From NCBI GenBank assembly GCA_945873505.1, contig CAMCDQ010000004.1, positions 23,980 to 87,979 on the forward strand: DNA of 64,000 nt, written 5' to 3'. The notes below the pieces were generated by a model. That model was not told the DNA's origin, ran no database searches, and saw nothing but the letters and a program-made list of their open reading frames with translations. The DNA is from Chitinophaga pinensis. GTDB taxonomy: Bacteria; Bacteroidota; Bacteroidia; Flavobacteriales; Flavobacteriaceae. Position 1 is the first letter of the stretch; each line of letters starts with the position of its first letter. Positions 61,752 through 64,000 of this stretch are shown piece by piece. The position numbers were made by a program, and so were the translations under genes.

Positions 61752-62228
61752 ATGAAAAAGGCCCTCGCTTTACTATTACTTTTTATGATTTCTTCTTGCC
61801 AGTATTTTGGTAATGAAGTGCCGTCTAAAAAAGAATTATTAGACAAAGAAATGAAGGCCATCAACTGGAATGAAGTGGATGAATTTCCGTCTTTTTCTGA
61901 GTGTGAAAAAATCAAAGATGAAACAATGCAAAAACAGTGTTTCTTTGCATTTCTAACCCAAACAATACAAGATAAATTAAATGTAGATACGTTGTCTGTT
62001 TTGTATCCTGAACTCGATACAATTGAAGTAAAAGTAACCATTTTTGCAAATGCAACGATGAAGTTTGAGCCTCAATTTCCAAAAGATAGTATTGCCTATG
62101 ATACCATAAAAATAGATAGTATTTTACATGCTAGATTGGTTGATTTTCCAAAAGTTCACCCTGCAATTAAACGCGGAATTCCTGTAAAAACTCAATTTGT
62201 ATTACCAGTTATTTTAAAAATAGAATAA
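61752..62228 (+). CDS. Lipoprotein of unknown function, TonB-C-like tail
   Basis: 158 residues; lipobox LLFMISSC (Cys16). The first 60 mature residues are helical and charged (KKELLDKEMKAINWNEVDEF), with a CxxxxxxxxxxxC-type pair. The C-terminal part (LHARLVDFPKVHPAIKRGIPVKTQFVLPVILKIE) resembles the last strands of a TonB C-terminal domain, though this is not certain. Its stop is adjacent to that of the convergent gene. Confidence 0.72.
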   Translation: MKKALALLLLFMISSCQYFGNEVPSKKELLDKEMKAINWNEVDEFPSFSECEKIKDETMQKQCFFAFLTQTIQDKLNVDTLSVLYPELDTIEVKVTIFANATMKFEPQFPKDSIAYDTIKIDSILHARLVDFPKVHPAIKRGIPVKTQFVLPVILKIE

Positions 62229-63164
62229 CTATTGCTTCCATTTCGATTTAAAATTCAATACATAATAACTCCCAATTAGCACAGGCAAAACCACATTCAA
62301 AAACCACATCAAAGTGCTTATAAAAATGACAATCCATTCATTTACTCCCAATAATCCGAAGAAATAAACGGCAACACTTCCCTTTACCGCAAAATCTAAA
62401 AACTGAAACGTAGGCAATGAAGAAGCTAATAAGTATACTGCTGCAATGGTTGCCATTAAAGTCAAATAGGGCAATTGTACGTCAAAAGCCAAAAATAAAA
62501 AATAGTATTGATGTGAAAAAATCAAGTAGCGACAAACCGCCAAGTAATTATTTTTTCGATGAATACTTTTTGGAATTTTATTGATTTTGAGAACTAAATC
62601 TGATATTGAATACCCTTTAATTTTGACTTTTTTTAATCCAAAACCTAAAACTAAAAATCCAAAAATGACTGTCAAAAGAAATATTACCCATTTGCCATAA
62701 CCTAAATACAAAAGTCCAAAAACCCCAAAAATAACACTTACGATTACTTGAACGCCATTGCAAATTAAGTTTAAAAAAACAATATTCTTTGCTTGCGATT
62801 TTTCGAAAAACAGTGCTTTTCCTGCGTATTCTCCAATTCCATTTGGCGTAAATAGTCCAGCAGTTAAAGCTCCTAAAACTTGTTTTGTAGCTTCAAATAA
62901 TGTTATTTTATGGAGGTAAGAAACCAAATTCTGCCATTTCAAAATCTCAAAAAAACGATTCAAAACACTCAACAAAAGGAGAAAAATAATTCCTAAAAAC
63001 GATTTGTTTTTGTTGAATTTTTCTACAAAAAGCACCCAGTTTAATTTGTCATTATGGGCTAATTGATTATAAATAAAATAAAATGCACCTCCAACAATCA
63101 AAAGTTTGATTAAAAGAACAAGTAATTGTTTAGCTTTGTGAGAAATTGAAATCATATTGCCCAA
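62229..63164 (-). CDS. Lysylphosphatidylglycerol synthase/UPF0104-type membrane protein
   Basis: 311 residues with eight or more hydrophobic helices. It matches the LPG synthase transmembrane region (flippase-like) family, with GALTAGLFTPNGIGEYAGKALFF (about 100-122) as the signature block. No synthase domain is present, so the stand-alone membrane form probably moves or flips lipids (inference). Convergent with the lipoprotein gene, with no gap. Confidence 0.85.
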   Translation of the reverse strand: MGNMISISHKAKQLLVLLIKLLIVGGAFYFIYNQLAHNDKLNWVLFVEKFNKNKSFLGIIFLLLLSVLNRFFEILKWQNLVSYLHKITLFEATKQVLGALTAGLFTPNGIGEYAGKALFFEKSQAKNIVFLNLICNGVQVIVSVIFGVFGLLYLGYGKWVIFLLTVIFGFLVLGFGLKKVKIKGYSISDLVLKINKIPKSIHRKNNYLAVCRYLIFSHQYYFLFLAFDVQLPYLTLMATIAAVYLLASSLPTFQFLDFAVKGSVAVYFFGLLGVNEWIVIFISTLMWFLNVVLPVLIGSYYVLNFKSKWKQ

Positions 63165-63241
63165 CCCTAAAAAAGAGTGAATTTTAATAAATTTATATTA
63201 ATGGGCTAAAGTAATAAATAAACACTGAAACGAATTCAAAA

Positions 63242-63838
63242 TTGACAAAAGAGAGAATCATATTAGGAATTGACCCCGGAACAACCATTATGGGCTTTGG
63301 TTTGATAAAAGTTATCGGTAAGAAAATGGAATTTATGCAATTAAATGAGTTGCAATTGTCCAAATACGACAACCATTACCAAAAACTAAAAATCATTTTT
63401 GAACGCACTATTGAATTAATCGAATCGCATCATCCTGACGAAATTGCTATTGAAGCCCCTTTCTACGGAAAGAACGTTCAATCGATGCTGAAACTCGGAC
63501 GAGCACAAGGAGTTGCAATGGCTGCGGGACTTTCGAGAGATATTCCCATTACAGAATACGAACCTAAAAAGATAAAAATGGCCATCACCGGCAACGGAAA
63601 CGCCAGCAAAGAGCAAGTGGCAAAAATGCTGCAGCAACTTTTAGGACTCAAAGAATTACCGAAAAACCTTGATAGTACCGATGGATTAGCGGCGGCTGTT
63701 TGTCATTTTTTCAATTCCGGAAAAACCATTGGCGAAAAAAGTTACACGGGTTGGGATGCTTTTGTGAAACAGAACAGCCCCCTGACCCCCAAAGGGGGAA
63801 ATAGTTTGTCCATAAATGTTCCAAAAAAGAACAAATAA
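63242..63838 (+). CDS. ruvC: Crossover junction endodeoxyribonuclease RuvC
   Basis: 198 residues from a TTG start; no ATG lies near. Resolves Holliday junctions. The first acidic residue is in ILGIDPGTT (Asp10), then [21 protein letters not shown] (Glu of the second acidic site), and the C-terminal Asp pair in [16 protein letters not shown]. After GWDAFVKQN the C-terminus is extended by [10 protein letters not shown] (about 179-188), coded by a palindromic repeat unit, then [11 protein letters not shown]. The catalytic core is intact. Confidence 0.95.
   Translation: MTKERIILGIDPGTTIMGFGLIKVIGKKMEFMQLNELQLSKYDNHYQKLKIIFERTIELIESHHPDEIAIEAPFYGKNVQSMLKLGRAQGVAMAAGLSRDIPITEYEPKKIKMAITGNGNASKEQVAKMLQQLLGLKELPKNLDSTDGLAAAVCHFFNSGKTIGEKSYTGWDAFVKQNSPLTPKGGNSLSINVPKKNK
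63776..63801 (+). repeat. 26-nt palindromic unit, copy 5 (ruvC)
   Basis: AGCCCCC start and ACCCCC-AAA-GGGGG core, 23 of 26 positions identical to copies 1 and 2. Read in the same frame as leuS copy 3, giving SPLTPKGG. Confidence 0.85.
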
Positions 63839-63840
63839 AT

Positions 63841-63903
63841 ATGGATGTTTCAAATAATGATAGTCTTGTTGGTACCAATCCTTTTGGTAAAAAAATAGTT
63901 TAA
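63841..63903 (+). CDS. 20-codon reading after ruvC, doubtful
   Basis: ATG two bases after the ruvC stop, reading MDVSNNDSLVGTNPFGKKIV and then TAA. It may be the start of a decayed gene or nothing. The remaining 63904-64000 holds only AT-rich sequence with CAGTATTCAG-like direct repeats. Confidence 0.2.
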   Translation: MDVSNNDSLVGTNPFGKKIV

Positions 63904-64000
63904 GATTTTAACAGTGATCAGTATTCAGTTTTTAGTATTCAGATGTTATAGGATAAAAGATAGTGTTCCATTTAATAATAACTTATATGAGATTTCAAGA

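Noticed and set aside
63841..63903. Small gene following ruvC
   Set aside because: Twenty codons only, no repeat or known match; kept as a low-confidence note.

Overview
The window looks like chromosomal DNA from a Flavobacteriaceae bacterium, most likely Flavobacterium or a close relative. It is AT-rich and many genes have a TAnnTTTG box shortly upstream instead of a clear Shine-Dalgarno site. It carries Bacteroidota-typical families (two GLPGLI proteins, DUF3098, DUF4271, DUF4296, a Gln-containing dihydroorotase, LeuRS with a phylum-style insertion) and gene orders (ftsX-DUF3098-uppP-truB, pyrH-frr). No phage, complete IS element, rRNA or CRISPR array was seen; there is one tRNA-Leu.

Layout. 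1-1.6 kb: a partial DUF2752 gene, a TM2 gene and a 2-hydroxyacid dehydrogenase. 1.8-8.5 kb: a TetR-TolC-adaptor-RND efflux operon on the minus strand with an inverted repeat over its promoter. 8.7-16.2 kb: a polyprenyl synthase, a deoxynucleoside kinase, two tandem GLPGLI proteins and a large outer-membrane barrel protein. 16.3-22.9 kb: a biotin region (bioB, recX, an atypical ketoacyl synthase, bioA, bioD, bioF) whose gaps are filled with simple repeats. 23-28 kb: a threonine-dehydrogenase-like SDR, a lipoprotein and mfd. 28.06-32.7 kb: an accessory island. 32.7-64 kb: mostly core genes (YraN, LD-carboxypeptidase, frr, pyrH, truB, uppP, ftsX, leuS, Lrp regulator, saccharopine-dehydrogenase family, pckA, hemD-like, GT2, dihydroorotase, tyrS, LuxE-like, RRM protein, rplY, prs, tRNA-Leu, ruvC).

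The most interesting part is the island between mfd and the ACT-domain gene. It contains about 135-bp hairpins organised like integron attC sites, read on the minus strand. The few bases after each G|TT boundary are the exact complement of the bases at the far end of the SAME gene unit, not of the same hairpin; this is what circularising cassettes would leave. One unit is a type II restriction-modification system with a C-protein and tandem palindromic operators, one is a lipoprotein, and one is an alpha/beta-hydrolase-like gene cut short by a REPIN-like inverted pair. No integrase is in the window, so it would be an integrase-less cassette array if the reading holds.

A second theme is small repeats entering genes. 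A 26-nt palindromic unit occurs five times, in three genes in frame (leuS twice, bioA, ruvC) and once at a stop codon; leuS additionally carries a related GC-rich hairpin and a heptamer tandem repeat. This resembles the Rickettsia palindromic elements in behaviour. Other repeat families (CGCAAAG-type, GACTTTC heptamers, a 140-bp GCAGCGGAAAGCCC element, REP-like hairpins) fill intergenic space. Other points include a ketoacyl synthase in the biotin cluster whose first catalytic His is Pro, a decayed HTH gene beside bioF, and a 14-bp-arm inverted repeat over a saccharopine-dehydrogenase-family promoter.
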